Positions 19,208 through 28,083 are shown, numbered from the stretch's first letter. The stretch is DNA of 64,000 nt from Solicola gregarius (GCF_025790165.1 NZ_CP094970.1:4340001-4404000), one strand, 5' to 3'. The notes: generated by a model from the sequence alone, not told the origin. Numbers and translations are program-made.

Positions 19208-20662
19208 TCACAGGTCGATGTACCCGGTGGAGAGGCCGATCACGCCGGTCACGCCGCCGGCGACGATGACGGCCAGTAGACCGATCTCGGTCGGTGTGAA
19301 CAGCCGGCGGCCGGTCTCGCTGCGTGCCTTGATGTACAGCAGCGTCGCCGGGGCGTAGATCACCGTGGAGAGCAGCAGGAACTTCAACCCGGCCGCGTCG
19401 AACAGGAACAGGGTGTACGCCGTCGCGGCCCCGGCGAAGATCGTCTCCCTGCGTCTGACGCGCGCGGTCACGTTCTCGTACGCCTCGCCGGTCAGCCCGA
19501 GCTTGAGCGCGTATGCGGCGGCGAGGAAGTACGGAACCAGCGCCAGGCTGGTGCAGAGGTCCAGCATGAAGTTCAGCGCGTCGTCGACGACGAGCGTGAG
19601 GGCGACCAGCGCCTGGACGCCGAGCGAGGTGATGACGAGCGCGGTGATCGGCGTACCGTTGCCGTCCTCTTGGCCGAGGAACTTCGGGAAGTCCTCGTTT
19701 CGTGCCGGGATGTACATCACCTCGGCCGCCATCAGCGTCCACGCGAGGTACGCGCCGAGCACGGAGACGATCACCGCGACGCTGATGAACACCTCGCCCC
19801 AGTCGCCCACCACCGACTCGAACAGCCCGACCATCGACGGCTGACGGGTGTCGGCGATCTCCGGCTGCGGCTTCACCGAGTAGCTCGACAACGTGACCAG
19901 CGCGAAGAGTGCGAGCACGCTGAGGAACCCGAGGACGGTTGCCCGGCCGACGTCCGAGCGCCGCTTCGCGTATCGCGAATAGACACTCGCACCCTCGATC
20001 CCGAGGAACACGAACGTGGTGATGATCATCGTGTTGCGGACCTGCTCGTTGAGGTTGCCGAGATCTCCGTACCCGTACGCCGTCCAGTTGTCGGCGAAGA
20101 CACCGGTATCGAGGGCGAAGAAGAGCACGACGATGAAGACCAGGATCGGCAGGATCTTGAAGACCGTCACGATCCGGTTGATGACCGCCGCGTCGCGTAC
20201 GCCGCGGGAGATGAGGTAGTGAAAGAGCCACACGCCGGCCGTCGAGAGGGCCGCCGCGAGCACCGTGTCTCCGTCGCCGAAACCGTCGAAGAAGGTCCCC
20301 AATGTCGCGGAGATGAAGACCCAATAGAAGGTGTTACCGGCGACGGCGCTCGCCCAGAATCCGATCGCGGAGTTGAACCCCGCGTAGTCGCCGAACCCGG
20401 CTTTGGCATAGATGAATACGCCGGAGTCCAGCTCCGGTTTGCGAATCGCGAGGTTCTGGAAAACGAATGCCAGCATCAACATCCCGGCACCGGCAACGAC
20501 CCACGCGATCAGGGATCCGAGGATTCCGGTTGCGACGCCGAAGCGTGCCGGTAGGGAGAAGACTCCCGCGCCGACCATCGATCCGACGACCATCGCCGTG
20601 AGCGTCGGAAGGGTCAGCTTCTGCGCCGTCGACGCCTCGCCTTCAGTTTCCGTCTCGGCCAT
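19208..20662 (-). CDS. arcD: arginine/ornithine antiporter (APA family)
   Basis: The 484-residue protein has about twelve transmembrane helices. The APA-family N-terminus [20 protein letters not shown] and the [19 protein letters not shown] segment are typical of basic amino acid/polyamine antiporters. Adjacent arcA makes arginine/ornithine (or citrulline) exchange the most likely role. The start follows GGGGAGCGGAG. It is the first gene of a minus-strand operon. Confidence 0.88.
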   Translation of the reverse strand: MAETETEGEASTAQKLTLPTLTAMVVGSMVGAGVFSLPARFGVATGILGSLIAWVVAGAGMLMLAFVFQNLAIRKPELDSGVFIYAKAGFGDYAGFNSAIGFWASAVAGNTFYWVFISATLGTFFDGFGDGDTVLAAALSTAGVWLFHYLISRGVRDAAVINRIVTVFKILPILVFIVVLFFALDTGVFADNWTAYGYGDLGNLNEQVRNTMIITTFVFLGIEGASVYSRYAKRRSDVGRATVLGFLSVLALFALVTLSSYSVKPQPEIADTRQPSMVGLFESVVGDWGEVFISVAVIVSVLGAYLAWTLMAAEVMYIPARNEDFPKFLGQEDGNGTPITALVITSLGVQALVALTLVVDDALNFMLDLCTSLALVPYFLAAAYALKLGLTGEAYENVTARVRRRETIFAGAATAYTLFLFDAAGLKFLLLSTVIYAPATLLYIKARSETGRRLFTPTEIGLLAVIVAGGVTGVIGLSTGYIDL

Positions 20663-20734
20663 CTCCGCTCCCCACGATCATGCCTACCACCGACGCCGAG
20701 CCGTCCTCGAGCCATCATCGACTCTCGTGTCGGC

Positions 20735-20762
20735 GGATAACAAGGTAGTTGCGTCGTTATCC
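20735..20762. promoter_or_regulatory. operator-like palindrome upstream of arcD
   Basis: GGATAAC (20735-20741) and GTTATCC (20756-20762) form perfect 7-bp half-sites separated by 14 bases, in an AT-richer island 73 bases upstream of arcD. It is a candidate binding site for a regulator of the arginine deiminase operon or of the divergent phoD gene. The regulator is unknown. Confidence 0.4.
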
Positions 20763-20929
20763 CACCGTTCGGCCACTCTTCCCGAGCGCGCGAAGTTCCG
20801 CAATTCGAACGGGTTCTCGTCGTCGGCGCCGGCTCGGCCGGGTGCAGTTCTGCGACTGTTCGCGGCTCGGCCATCGTCGCGCCACGGCGAACACACCGTG
20901 CCGCAACCGGCGCGCGGGATCCAGGAGTC

Positions 20930-22588
20930 ATGGAGACTTCACGCCGTACCCTGATCAAGGCCGGTGCCGCTACCGGCGTCGCACTCGGCGTGCCACTCGC
21001 GTCCGCCTCCCCAGCCGATGCGCGCAAGCACGCCGCCCGACTTCGCTCCGACCCGTTCACGCTGGGAGTCGCCTGCGGCGACCCCTGGCCCGACGGGTTC
21101 GTCATCTGGACCCGGCTCGCGCTCGAACCGCTCGCCGGGGACGGGCTCGGTGGCATGCCGAGCGTTCCGTTCCGCGTCGAATGGGAGGTCGCACGCGACC
21201 CGTCCTTCCGTCGCGTCGTACGCCGTGGCTCGCAGCAGGCGCGCCCGGAGTCCGCTCACACCATCCATGTCGAGCTGCACGGCCTGCCCGCCGATCGGGA
21301 CTACTGGTACCGGTTCCGCTGCGGTCGGTTCGACTCGCGATCCGGCCGGGCGCGTACGGCTCCGCGGCGGGGCACGATGCCGTCGTCGCTCGCGATGTCG
21401 TTCGTCTCCTGCTCGCAGTTCGAGCACGGCTACTTCACGGCGTACCGACGGATGGCGGAGGACAACCCGGACCTGGTCCTGCACCTCGGCGACTACCAGT
21501 ACGAGTACACCGCCGGTGACTATGAGGCACCCGGCGGCAACGTCCGCGACCACGAGGGACCGGAGACGACGACGCTGGAGACGTACCGGCAGCGCCACGC
21601 GCAGTACAAGACCGATCCCGACCTGCAGGCGGCGCACGCGGTCGCGCCGTGGCTCGTCGTGTTCGACGACCATGAGCTCGACAACAACTGGGCCGACGAG
21701 ACGCCGGAGAAGCCCGAGGACGGGTTCCTCGCGCGCCGGGCAGCGGCCTTCCAGGCTTACTACGAGAACATGCCGCTGCGGCGTACGTCGGTGCCGCGGG
21801 GCATCGACATGCAGCTGTATCGCCGAGTCGCATGGGGAGAGCTCGCGACGTTCCACATGCTCGACACCCGTCAGTATCGCGACGACCAAGGGTGCGGTGA
21901 CGGGTATGACACTGACTGCCCTGCGGCCGTCGACCCGTCGCGCTCGCTCACGGGAGCAGCGCAGGAAGCGTGGCTGTTGAACGGCTTCCGCCGGTCGCAG
22001 TCCCGCTGGGATCTGCTCGGGCAGCAGGTCTTCTTCGCCCAACGGGACAGCGACGAAGGGCCGCTGAAGACGGTCTCGATGGACGCATGGGACGGGTACG
22101 TCGCATCGCGCGACCGCATCACCCAGGGCTGGGTCGACGCGGACGTACGCAATCCGGTGGTGCTGACGGGAGATGTGCACGCCCACTGGGCGAGTGACCT
22201 CAAGCTGGACTACGACGATCCGACGACGAGGACGGTGGGGGCCGAGTTGGTGTGTTCGTCGATCACGTCGGGCGGCAGCGGTGCGGACTCCGCATCGGGC
22301 TCGCATCCGTGGCTGAAGTGGAACCCGCATCTGAGGTTCCAGAACAACCTCCGCGGGTACGTGCGTACGCAGATCACGCCGACCGAGATGCAGGCCGACT
22401 TCCGGTGCCTCCCCGACGTCACGACCGACACGGCCGCGGCGTTCACGCGTGCGTCGTTCGTGATCGCCGATCGCGAGCCGGGCCTGCATCAGACGTACGA
22501 CAACCCGCCGGCGCAGGCGAAGCGCGACGGTCGGTCGGACCGCGAGATCGGTCGCGACACGATCCGGTGGGAGACCCAGCGCCCCTAG
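20930..22588 (+). CDS. phoD: PhoD-family alkaline phosphatase/phosphodiesterase (Tat-secreted)
   Basis: The 552-residue protein begins METSRRTLIKAG, a twin-arginine signal that ends near ASADAR-type residues. The N-terminal PhoD domain (FTLGVACGDPWPDGFVIWTR) is followed by the metallophosphatase core with HLGDYQYEY, VFDDHELDNNWAD and a late TGDVHAHWAS metal motif. Relatives cleave phosphodiesters and monoesters outside the cell using Ca2+/Fe3+. AGGAG lies only 2 bases before ATG. It ends with DTIRWETQRP, followed by an inverted repeat. Confidence 0.92.
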   Translation: METSRRTLIKAGAATGVALGVPLASASPADARKHAARLRSDPFTLGVACGDPWPDGFVIWTRLALEPLAGDGLGGMPSVPFRVEWEVARDPSFRRVVRRGSQQARPESAHTIHVELHGLPADRDYWYRFRCGRFDSRSGRARTAPRRGTMPSSLAMSFVSCSQFEHGYFTAYRRMAEDNPDLVLHLGDYQYEYTAGDYEAPGGNVRDHEGPETTTLETYRQRHAQYKTDPDLQAAHAVAPWLVVFDDHELDNNWADETPEKPEDGFLARRAAAFQAYYENMPLRRTSVPRGIDMQLYRRVAWGELATFHMLDTRQYRDDQGCGDGYDTDCPAAVDPSRSLTGAAQEAWLLNGFRRSQSRWDLLGQQVFFAQRDSDEGPLKTVSMDAWDGYVASRDRITQGWVDADVRNPVVLTGDVHAHWASDLKLDYDDPTTRTVGAELVCSSITSGGSGADSASGSHPWLKWNPHLRFQNNLRGYVRTQITPTEMQADFRCLPDVTTDTAAAFTRASFVIADREPGLHQTYDNPPAQAKRDGRSDREIGRDTIRWETQRP

Positions 22589-22603
22589 GACTCTCGAATC
22601 CGG

Positions 22604-22648
22604 TGACCTCGCTGCCGCGGACCATACGGGCTCGCGGTAGCGAGGTCA
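22604..22648. terminator. 16-bp inverted repeat downstream of phoD
   Basis: TGACCTCGCTGCCGCG (22604-22619) pairs with CGCGGTAGCGAGGTCA (22633-22648) with one mismatch and a 13-base loop. It lies 16 bases after the phoD stop and is a probable terminator without a T-run. Confidence 0.6.
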
Positions 22649-22729
22649 TGCTGGGTCGGCCGAGCGTTTCCGCCGCGCTCGGGTGGGAAGGGTGGGGCCG
22701 ACAGTTGTCAACCGACCTGGGAGGTTCCC

Positions 22730-22960
22730 ATGGATCGACCGACCGAGAGCCGCGGCGGACGGATGAGCCGCCGCGGAGTACTGATGGGCATCGCGCTCGG
22801 TGCCACCGCACCAGTCGCGTCCGCACTCACCGGAGGCCCGGCGATGGCCCACCCGCGTGCGTCGGCGGCACGGCGTACCACGAGCAACCGGGCACCCGAG
22901 TGCCTGTCCGGACTGATTCAGGAAGGGCGGATGACCTATGCAGATCTCATGGCTGGCTGA
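22730..22960 (+). CDS. Tat-signal mini-protein upstream of and overlapping an amidase gene
   Basis: The 76-codon gene has an excellent GGGAGG site 5 bases before ATG 22730 and a twin-arginine signal (MSRRGVLMGIALGATAPVAS). A short mature part of about 40 residues follows, ending RMTYADLMAG. It overlaps the amidase start by 23 bases in a different frame. It is either a genuine small exported protein coupled to the amidase, or the detached signal peptide of that amidase after a one-base indel. No known domain is visible. Confidence 0.6.
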   Translation: MDRPTESRGGRMSRRGVLMGIALGATAPVASALTGGPAMAHPRASAARRTTSNRAPECLSGLIQEGRMTYADLMAG

Positions 22961-23501
22961 CGTGCTTCGTGGAGCCGGGCTCGCGGTCGTCGAACAAGGC
23001 GACTGGCTCAATCGCAGCGCGGGGTCCGACTTCGAGCCGTTCGGCGTGCTCTGGCACCACACGGCGGCCCTGTCCAGCCCCGAGAATCCGGCGCCCGCCC
23101 TCGGCATCTGCATCGACGGGCGGTCTGACCTGCCGGGCCCGCTGTGCCATGCGCACGTCGACTACAACGGCGTGTTCAACGTGATCTCGGCGAACCGCGC
23201 GAACCACGCGGGGGAGTGTGGCGGCAGCGGGCCGATTCCGCCCGGTGACGGCAACACGATGATGGTCGGGTGGGAGATCGACTACGCCGGTGACGGCTCG
23301 GGCGAGGGCGGTCCCGTCCAGGAGATGACACAGGCGCAGTACGACGCCTCGATCGCGGCGACCGCGGCGGTCATCGCCCAGCTCGGGACCGATGCGGAGC
23401 ATGTGCGCGGGCATCGCGAGACGAGCACCAGCGGCAAGATCGACCCGTCGTTCATCGACCTGGACGCGATGCGCGCCGACGTCGCCGCGGCGATGGGCTG
23501 A
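22938..23501 (+). CDS. N-acetylmuramoyl-L-alanine amidase (PGRP/amidase_2 type)
   Basis: The 187-residue protein starts MQISWLADVLRGAGLAVVEQ and has the zinc-amidase landmarks GVLWHHTAA (first His ligand), CHAHVDYNGV, GWEIDYAG and HVRGHRETS (later ligands). It should cleave the muramoyl-alanine bond of peptidoglycan. It has no signal peptide of its own, while the overlapping upstream frame supplies a Tat signal. The intact start is family-typical, so the frame itself seems complete. Confidence 0.82.
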   Translation: MQISWLADVLRGAGLAVVEQGDWLNRSAGSDFEPFGVLWHHTAALSSPENPAPALGICIDGRSDLPGPLCHAHVDYNGVFNVISANRANHAGECGGSGPIPPGDGNTMMVGWEIDYAGDGSGEGGPVQEMTQAQYDASIAATAAVIAQLGTDAEHVRGHRETSTSGKIDPSFIDLDAMRADVAAAMG

Positions 23502-23520
23502 CTGCGGCGGTTCGCCAGTG

Positions 23521-23551
23521 GCCGGCTCCGCTCGCGATGGGCGGAGCCGGC
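23521..23551 (+). terminator. terminator hairpin after the amidase gene
   Basis: GCCGGCTCCGC and GCGGAGCCGGC form a perfect 11-bp stem with a 9-base loop, 19 bases after the amidase stop, followed by TGTTGCCC. Confidence 0.75.
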
Positions 23552-23559
23552 TGTTGCCC

Positions 23560-23571
23560 GTAATCGATTCC
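23560..23571 (+). promoter_or_regulatory. upstream LacI-type operator (O1) of the sugar ABC operon
   Basis: GTAATCGATTCC contains the palindrome AATCGATT with a central CG, as LacI/GalR-family sites do. A second copy lies exactly 80 bp downstream (centre to centre). Confidence 0.6.
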
Positions 23572-23605
23572 CTGTCGAAGCCATGCGGATCCTCGAGCGG
23601 GCCCC

Positions 23606-23634
23606 TTGACGTACTGGGACTCCGGTCCTAGTTT
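23606..23634 (+). promoter_or_regulatory. promoter of the sugar ABC operon
   Basis: TTGACG (23606-23611) and TAGTTT (23629-23634) are separated by 17 bases. The predicted transcription start falls near 23641, inside operator O2. Confidence 0.65.
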
Positions 23635-23638
23635 GGCG

Positions 23639-23651
23639 TGAAATCGATTAC
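23639..23651 (-). promoter_or_regulatory. LacI-type operator O2 at the transcription start
   Basis: Read on the minus strand, this is GTAATCGATTTCA, matching O1 at nearly every position. Its placement over the expected +1 and the 80-bp spacing to O1 fit repression with DNA looping by a LacI-family sugar regulator. No lacI gene is present in the window. Confidence 0.65.
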
Positions 23652-23670
23652 TCAGAATCGGAGTCACGCC

Positions 23671-25016
23671 ATGGTCGCCCGCCACGTCACCCGCCGTACC
23701 CTCCTGCGCGGCAGCGCGGGCGGCCTCGCCGCCACCACGTTCGCGGGTTCCGCGGCGACGCTGCTCGGCGGATGCAGCGGCGACGATGCCGAAGGAGGCG
23801 ACCTGACGTTCTGGAACTTCTACGGCCCGGCCGACGACGGCAATCCGCAGAGCAAGTGGTTCGTCGCACTCGTCGACGAGTGGAACGCCAACAACGACGT
23901 CAAGATCAAGCTGCACTACCTGCCTCCCGCGGAGTACTTCTCCGGTACGCCGCTGCAGACGGCCTTCCAAGGGGTGAGGGCCCGGACATCTTCATGATCA
24001 GTCCGGGCGACTTCCTGCGGTACTACAACGGCGGTGCGCTCGAGGACCTGACATCGCACCTGGGCGATGCCCGCGACGACTTCAAGCCTGGGCTGCTGGA
24101 CGGCCGCAGCGTCGACGGAGCGGTGTACGGCCTCCCCATGGAGATCGAGCCGCTCGGCCTCTTCTACAGCGAGGCGGCGTACGAGAAGGCGAGGCTGTCG
24201 GAGGGCGACGTCCCGCGTACGTGGGACCAGCTGCTCGACGTAGCCGACAAGCTCACCGGCAACGACCGATTCGGCATGCTGTTCGAGACGGTGCCGGGCT
24301 ACTACCAGAACTTCAACTGGTATCCGTTCCAGTGGATGGGCGGCGGCGCCGTCGTCGACGGCGCCAGCAGCGCCTTCGACTCGGACGCGACCGCCGCCGC
24401 GCTCGAGCTCTGGCAACGGGCGGTCGACAGCGGCGTCGCGCCGCGCAAGCCACAAGGAGACGGGGGTTCGGACGGCTCGGCGAACCTCGGCAGCGGGTTC
24501 GTCGGGATGCAGCAGACCGGGATCTGGGCGGTGTCGAGCCTCGAGCTCGACTACCCGAAGCTCCCGTACGGCGTCGCGGCCCTGCCGACGCCGGACGGCG
24601 GTGAGGCGAGCACCGACATGGGCGGTTGGGCATTCGTAGCGAATGCCAAGGGCAAGGACCCGTCGACGGCGGCGAAGTTCGTGACGTGGGCGCTCGGGTC
24701 TACCGACAAGGCGGGCGTCGAGCGGTGCCGCCAGTGGAACACCGTCGTGAAGACGAACCTGCCCGCGCGCAAGTCGGTCGAGCAGGTCGCGTTGCAACGC
24801 GGCGCGTTCGAGACCGAGCAGCTGAAGACGTTCGTCGAGGACATCGCCCCGACCGGTGAGTCCGAGCCGCGTTACCCGCCGGAGGTGTACCAGCCGGTGT
24901 CCGACGCGATCCAGGCCTGCCAGCTCGACGGCGCCGACCCGGTCGAGGAAGCGGCGAAGGCGGCCGATGCCATCGACACCTTCCTGGAGACGTACGACGG
25001 TGCTCCGATCCTCTAG
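23671..25016 (+). pseudogene. sugar ABC transporter substrate-binding lipoprotein, frameshifted
   Basis: ATG 23671 (GGAG 7 bases upstream) begins a Tat/lipoprotein signal (HVTRRTLLRG, lipobox LLGGC with Cys35). The mature family-1 binding-protein sequence DLTFWNFYGPADDG follows. In this frame translation stops at 23998 after QGVRARTSS, but the rest of the protein continues in another frame as EGPDIFMISPGDFLRYYNGG to TAG 25016. One missing G in the run at 23971-23974 explains the break; restored, the protein would have about 448 residues. It is the first gene of the GH172-linked operon. A sequencing error cannot be excluded. Confidence 0.85.
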
Positions 25017-25030
25017 GCAGACCCGACCTG
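25014..25030. repeat. solo end of a CTAG-type element at the operon junction
   Basis: This 17-bp sequence is identical to 17066-17082 (TAGGCAGACCCGACCTG) and starts with the binding-protein stop codon. It is probably an excision footprint of the family represented at 25953-26121, and may have removed the start region of the next gene. Confidence 0.5.
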
Positions 25031-25089
25031 GCAGGGGGCGACGCTCGCCGGGCGCTCCCCGGAGACGGTCGCGCTACCGTCGTCGCGAG

Positions 25090-25956
25090 GTGGTCGCCGC
25101 GTACCTCTTCCTCGCGCCGGACCTGCTCGGACTCCTCGTGTTCGTGGTGCTCCCGATGTGTCTGGCCTTCGGGGTCGCCCTGTTCGAGGTCGACGGCTTC
25201 GGCAACTACACGTACGTCGGGTTCGACAACTACGCCCTGATGGCCGACGACGACAAGCTGCTGCAGAGCCTGCGAGTCACGGGCATGTACGTCGTCGCGT
25301 TCGTGCCGCTGGCGTTCGTCTCGAGCCTCGGAATCGCGCTGTTGGTCCGCCGGCAGTTCCGTGGCGTCGGCGCCGTACGCGCGGCGTTCTTCCTGCCCAA
25401 CGTGATCAGCCTCGTCGTCGCCGGACTGATGTGGCAGTTCCTGCTCGTCGACAAGCGCGGCATCGTCGGGAACGTCCTCGGTACCGTCGGCCTCGGCGAC
25501 GTCTCGCTGCTGGGCGAGCCGTCGCTGGCACTCGCGACCTTCATCGCGATCAGCGTCTGGTTCATGATGGGCTACCAGATGATGGTCTTCCTCGCGGGCC
25601 TGAAGGATATTCCGGCCGATCTCGAGGACGCCGCGACCGTCGACGGCGCCGGGGTCTGGCAGCGCTTCCGACACGTCACGTGGCCGCTGTTGCGGCCGAC
25701 GAGCTTCTTCGTCCTCGTGACGTCCACGGTTGCCGCTGTCACGGGCGTGCAGGCATTCGACCTCGTTTACGTACTGACGAAGGGCGGGCCGGCGAACTCG
25801 ACGTCGACGATCGTCTACTACATCTACGAGCAGGCGTTCACCTTGAACAACATCGGGTACGCGTCTGCGGTGACAACGCTCGCGGTCGGCATCCTGATGG
25901 TCGGAACGGCCCTGATGTTCGCGCTCACCCGAGGAGGCCGGTTCGATGAGGACTAG
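25090..25956 (+). CDS. sugar ABC transporter permease (MalF-type), start uncertain
   Basis: The membrane protein has about six helices, starting VVAAYLFLAPDLLGLLVF, with the EAA-loop region LKDIPADLEDAATVDGAGVW typical of sugar permeases. The frame is open from far upstream, but no ATG follows the previous stop; GTG 25090 is the first plausible start and has no ribosome-binding site. The arginine-rich stretch just before it looks like a normal cytoplasmic N-terminus, so the true start may have been lost near the repeat remnant at 25014. Its TAG stop is inside the CTAG of the element at 25953. Confidence 0.82.
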   Translation: MVAAYLFLAPDLLGLLVFVVLPMCLAFGVALFEVDGFGNYTYVGFDNYALMADDDKLLQSLRVTGMYVVAFVPLAFVSSLGIALLVRRQFRGVGAVRAAFFLPNVISLVVAGLMWQFLLVDKRGIVGNVLGTVGLGDVSLLGEPSLALATFIAISVWFMMGYQMMVFLAGLKDIPADLEDAATVDGAGVWQRFRHVTWPLLRPTSFFVLVTSTVAAVTGVQAFDLVYVLTKGGPANSTSTIVYYIYEQAFTLNNIGYASAVTTLAVGILMVGTALMFALTRGGRFDED

Positions 25957-26917
25957 GCCGCGTCTGCTTATACCCCGCCGGCTCGCGTGTCTCCGCATCC
26001 CGCCTGGCGGCGTTACGGTCGCTCGCAGGAGAAGCCAACTACGGCGTCGCTCCCGCGCCTTGCCAGCTCGGGCGCGGAGACCCGCTCCCTTATCGACGCG
26101 GCATAAGCAGACACGACCTAGCCGAGTCCCGTACGTCGCGATCCTGGCGTACCTGACCGCGGTCATCGTGGTCGCGCCGCTGCTCTGGACACTGTTCAGC
26201 GCGTTCAAACCCGAGAACGAGATCTTCTCGACGGGGTTCCCGTCGGACCTCACGCTCGACAACTTCAGATACGTGTTCACCGACATGGAGCTGCCGCGGT
26301 ACCTGCTGAACTCCGCGATCGTCTCCGTTGTCGTCACGGCGGTCGCGCTGCTGACCCACTCGATGGCCGCGTACGCGTTGGCGCGGTTGCGGTTCCCGGG
26401 CAGGGGAGTGGTGTTCTCGCTGATCATCTCGACCCTGCTGGTGTCGCTGCCGGTGATCCTGGTGCCGTTGTTCCTGGTGGTCAAGGAGCTCGACATGCTG
26501 GACAGCTACGCGGGGCTGATCGTGCCGATGATCTTCCACGCGTACGGCATCTTCCTGCTGCGGCAGTTCTACCTGAACATCCCCCGAGAGCTGGAGGAGG
26601 CGGCGGACCTCGACGGCTGCGGGTATCTGCGGCGCTACTGGAACGTGGTGCTGCCGCTGAGCCGGCCGGCGCTCGCGTCGCTGGCAGTGCTCTTCTTCCT
26701 CGCCAACTGGAACGCGTTCCTGTGGCCGCTCAGCATCACCCAGAACCCCGATCTGCGCGTCACCCAGGTCGGCATCGCCGGGCTGCAGGGTCAGTACTCC
26801 TCCAGCTGGAACTACATCCTCGCGGCAGCGGTCGTCGCGGCGATCCCCACGACTGTGGTTTTCCTGCTCGGCCAGCGCCGGCTCGTCGACGCGATGAAGA
26901 CCTCAGGCATCAAGTAG
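25946..26917 (+). CDS. sugar ABC transporter permease (MalG-type) with in-frame element insertion
   Basis: From residue ~60 this is a normal six-helix permease: YVAILAYLTAVIVVAPLLWT, then the EAA loop NIPRELEEAADLDGCGYLRR and a C-terminus ending VDAMKTSGIK. ATG 25946 overlaps the previous gene by 11 bases. Codons 4-58 are supplied by a 165-bp CTAG-bounded element; removing it leaves MRTSRVPYVAILAY, a typical start. The insertion keeps the frame, giving an arginine-rich 55-residue N-terminal extension whose effect on membrane insertion is unknown. Confidence 0.87.
   Translation: MRTRPRLLIPRRLACLRIPPGGVTVARRRSQLRRRSRALPARARRPAPLSTRHKQTRPSRVPYVAILAYLTAVIVVAPLLWTLFSAFKPENEIFSTGFPSDLTLDNFRYVFTDMELPRYLLNSAIVSVVVTAVALLTHSMAAYALARLRFPGRGVVFSLIISTLLVSLPVILVPLFLVVKELDMLDSYAGLIVPMIFHAYGIFLLRQFYLNIPRELEEAADLDGCGYLRRYWNVVLPLSRPALASLAVLFFLANWNAFLWPLSITQNPDLRVTQVGIAGLQGQYSSSWNYILAAAVVAAIPTTVVFLLGQRRLVDAMKTSGIK
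25953..26121. mobile_element. CTAG-bounded miniature inverted-repeat element, copy 3 (inside a permease gene)
   Basis: The ends are CTAGGCCGCGTCTGCTTAT (left) and a complement-like ATAAGCAGACACGACCTAG (right), with two mismatches in 19. The core is homologous to copy 1 at 12604-12771 (GCTCGCGTG.CTC, CGCTCCCGCGCCTTGCC, GAGACCCGCTCCCT.ATCGACG). The net insertion is 165 bp, consistent with duplication of a CTAG target. The left CTAG still provides the TAG stop of the preceding permease. Confidence 0.8.
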
Positions 26918-26933
26918 GACAAGGAGCCATTGG

Positions 26934-28007
26934 ATGGACTACGGATCGTACGGCAGCAGCCTGCGCGACCTGCCCCGACTGCGCAGCTCGCGGCGACGCC
27001 GCGCGTCGAGCTGGGACCGCAGCGGCGGAAACGACGACCGGATCACGGTCGAACCCGGTGCGACCGCGCTCCTCGCCGACATCGACGGCGCCGGCTCGAT
27101 CAACCACATCTGGTGCACGGTGGCCCGTCCGCTGCTCGACGGGCCCGACGACGTCGAGGCCGACTACCTTCGGCGGCTCGTCCTGCGCATCACCTGGGAC
27201 GACCAGTCGCACCCGAGCGTTCTGGTCCCGCTCGGTGACTTCTTCGGCGTCGGCCACGGACGCACGGTCAACTTCAACTCGGCCCCGCTGCAGATGAGCC
27301 CACAGGACGGCCGTGGCTTCAACTGCTGGTTCCACATGCCGTTCGCGTCGGGCGCGCGGATCGAGCTCGTCTCGGAGATGGAGCGGCTTCCGGTCTTCTT
27401 CTACTACTACATCGACTACGAGACGTACGACGATTCGCGCGACGACCTGGGCTACTTCCACGCGTCGTTCCATCGGGAGAACCCGACCGACGGCCGGCCG
27501 CAGGGTGACGCGACGCTCCGCGAACACCTCGTCGAGGGCGAGAATCTCTCGGGCGACGGCAACTACGTGATCCTCGAGGCCGCGGGCAAGGGACACTTCG
27601 TCGGATCGGTGCTGAACATTCGCAACCTCCGCGAGTCGAGCGAGTGGAACTGGTACGGCGAGGGCGACGACATGATCTTCATCGACGGCGAGCCGTTCCC
27701 GCCGTCGCTGCATGGCACCGGCACCGAGGACTACTACAACACCGCGTGGTGTCCCGACCAGGCGTACGCGGCGCCCTACCACGGGATCACCCTTCCCGGC
27801 GGCGCGAACTGGAGCGGCGAGATCTCCATGTACCGCTTCCACATCGAGGACCCCGTCACGTTCGAGCGCTCCATCCGGGTGACCGTCGAGCACGGCCACG
27901 CGAACAAGCGCAGTGATGACGTCTCGTCGGTGGCGTACTGGTACCAGACCCTGCCTGGGGTCCCGCTGCGTCTACCGCCGGTCGACCAGCGCCTGCCGCA
28001 CCCCTAG
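26934..28007 (+). CDS. DUF2961 / glycoside hydrolase family 172 enzyme
   Basis: The 357-residue cytoplasmic protein contains the DUF2961 blocks GAGSINHIWCTVA, VPLGDFFGVGHG, NWYGEGDDMIFIDGE and HGTGTEDYYNTAWCP. The acids in GEGDD and GTEDYY correspond to the catalytic region known in GH172 enzymes, which cleave alpha-D-fructofuranosides, difructose anhydride or arabinan linkages. AAGGAG precedes ATG 26934, and it follows the permease by 16 bases. It should hydrolyse the sugar imported by this transporter; the exact sugar is inference. Confidence 0.88.
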   Translation: MDYGSYGSSLRDLPRLRSSRRRRASSWDRSGGNDDRITVEPGATALLADIDGAGSINHIWCTVARPLLDGPDDVEADYLRRLVLRITWDDQSHPSVLVPLGDFFGVGHGRTVNFNSAPLQMSPQDGRGFNCWFHMPFASGARIELVSEMERLPVFFYYYIDYETYDDSRDDLGYFHASFHRENPTDGRPQGDATLREHLVEGENLSGDGNYVILEAAGKGHFVGSVLNIRNLRESSEWNWYGEGDDMIFIDGEPFPPSLHGTGTEDYYNTAWCPDQAYAAPYHGITLPGGANWSGEISMYRFHIEDPVTFERSIRVTVEHGHANKRSDDVSSVAYWYQTLPGVPLRLPPVDQRLPHP

Positions 28008-28083
28008 CCACGCCCTCGGCGGTTCGTCGGCGGATCGCGCCGGGATGACAGATGATGGGAGCACTCCAGCAGGGAGGCTCAAA

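Noticed and set aside
17929-20662. Complete ATP-yielding arginine deiminase pathway
   Set aside because: Only arcA and the antiporter are present; no arcB or arcC is found in the flanking sequence.
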